Origin: CALJIC01 sp039805565
GTDB lineage: Bacteria; Chloroflexota; Chloroflexia; Chloroflexales; Roseiflexaceae
Reading direction: 5' to 3'
DNA: 7,129 nt
Assembly: GCA_039805565.1 (NCBI GenBank)
Contig: JBDLTZ010000293.1
Coordinates: 1 to 7,129, forward strand
Below, piece by piece: positions 6,668 through 7,129 of the stretch; within the stretch, counting starts at the first letter, position 1, and each line of letters opens with the position of its first letter. The translations under genes and the position numbers were made by a program. The notes beneath the pieces are model-generated. The model was given only the letters and a program-made list of their open reading frames with translations, was not told the origin of the DNA and made no database searches.

Positions 6668-6696
6668 ATTGTACCCCAGCGCTGCGCGCCGGGCAA
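6668..6696 (-). promoter_or_regulatory. Predicted sigma-70-type promoter of the deacetylase-permease operon
   Basis: On the minus strand TTGCCC (6691-6696, 4/6) and TACAAT (6668-6673, 5/6) are separated by exactly 17 bases. The expected transcription start is near 6661, leaving a leader of about 17 bases before the ATG at 6644. This makes the upstream in-frame ATG at 6665 unlikely to be used from this promoter. The -35 side overlaps the palindrome AAACCGGTTT and the end of the upstream small gene. Confidence 0.5.
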
Positions 6697-6704
6697 ACCG
6701 GTTT
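6695..6704. repeat. Perfect 10-base palindrome AAACCGGTTT
   Basis: The palindrome covers two bases of the TAA stop of the small membrane-protein gene and overlaps the -35 end of the predicted operon promoter. A perfect ten-base palindrome at a promoter could be an operator half or full site, but there is no second copy in the window to support this. Confidence 0.4.
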
Positions 6705-7074
6705 ATAGCCGATGCAGGACGCGCCCGTCGGCGTCCAGCAGCAGGTAGCCCTCGGCGGTAAGCACCAGCCGCTCGCCCTGGGGCTGGGCCACCGGTGCCA
6801 CGATTGCCCGGCGCAGGCTGCCGTCGGGGAGTTGTATCACACGCTGCACGCGCGGCTCTGTGTCCGCAAGGCTCGCCCGCGCGCGCCGCGTCTCGGCCGG
6901 GCGAAGGAGCAGCAGTGCGGCCAGCGCCAGAGTCGCGAGCAGCGCCGCGAGCGGCCCCACAAGCGCGTAGAGCAGCGCCAGCGCACCCACCACGAGTGCC
7001 AGAGCGGCCAGGATCACGAGCACGAGACGGCCGGGGCGGCGGCTCGTGGCAATGGCAATATGGATGACGGTCAT
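6703..7074 (-). CDS. Small two-helix membrane protein of unknown function
   Basis: I do not recognise this 123-residue protein. It has a short basic N-terminus (SRRPGR, 11-16), two adjoining hydrophobic helices (about 17-38 and 40-57) separated by a PL turn, then an Arg-rich border (RPAETRRARA, 58-67) and a soluble C-terminal part of about 55 residues. The positive residues on both sides of the hairpin predict both ends in the cytoplasm. The tail contains IQLPDGSLRRAIV and AEGYLLLDADGRVLHRL, two short strand-turn-strand units with a DG turn each, which look like a small beta domain. The ATG at 7074 is preferred: the extra 16 residues from the in-frame ATG at 7122 are encoded across a perfect inverted repeat and a purine-rich leader. 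It sits 58 bases before the deacetylase-like gene. The Leu/Ala-rich hydrophobic segments and sensible composition support a real gene. Confidence 0.65.
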   Translation of the reverse strand: MTVIHIAIATSRRPGRLVLVILAALALVVGALALLYALVGPLAALLATLALAALLLLRPAETRRARASLADTEPRVQRVIQLPDGSLRRAIVAPVAQPQGERLVLTAEGYLLLDADGRVLHRL

Positions 7075-7093
7075 TGGTTTTTCTTTCTCTGGT

Positions 7094-7110
7094 GAGCAGC
7101 ACAGCTGCTC
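7094..7110. repeat. Perfect inverted repeat GAGCAGC-ACA-GCTGCTC
   Basis: A seven-base-pair perfect inverted repeat with a three-base centre lies 20 to 36 bases upstream of the preferred start of the small membrane-protein gene. On the minus strand it is followed by ACCAGAGAAAGAAAAACC, with no T-tract, so it is not an intrinsic terminator. It may be an operator or a 5' leader stem ahead of the purine-rich ribosome-binding stretch. Confidence 0.5.
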
Positions 7111-7129
7111 GATGTATGGCATGGGAGGG

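Overview
The window is high-GC bacterial DNA. It holds five protein genes, all on the minus strand, so transcription runs from the right edge to the left edge. No tRNA, rRNA, CRISPR array, insertion sequence or phage gene was recognised. The source organism cannot be fixed from the sequence. The protein style (large YbbP-like permease, MdlB-type exporter, uronate-dehydrogenase-like SDR) and an intergenic heptanucleotide tandem repeat would fit a high-GC Chloroflexota, but that is a weak inference.

Layout in the direction of transcription: (1) a small two-helix membrane protein of unknown function (7074 to 6703), preceded by a perfect inverted repeat; (2) a NodB-fold polysaccharide-deacetylase-like protein (6644 to 5757) with an incomplete metal-binding set and a plausible promoter just upstream; (3) a 968-residue ABC permease with two FtsX cores (5733 to 2827), 23 bases after the deacetylase and probably co-transcribed with it; (4) a 132-base gap with two GC-rich hairpins and then an AT-rich island containing a perfect TATAAT; (5) a type I ABC half-exporter with fused ATPase (2694 to 922); (6) a 123-base gap; (7) a short uronate-dehydrogenase-like NAD(P) oxidoreductase (798 to 55); (8) a run of TGAGTSN-type heptamers whose first unit supplies that gene's stop codon.

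The genes share a loose cell-envelope and carbohydrate theme: export or envelope lipid/protein handling, a sugar-deacetylase fold, and sugar-acid oxidation. They do not form a pathway I can name. The large permease has no separate ATPase gene beside it, and the half-exporter has no partner half-transporter beside it. I see no clear evidence of an undescribed system. The most informative oddities are the heptamer repeat fused to a stop codon, the deacetylase with an incomplete active site, and the two-hairpin spacer that merges into a promoter.
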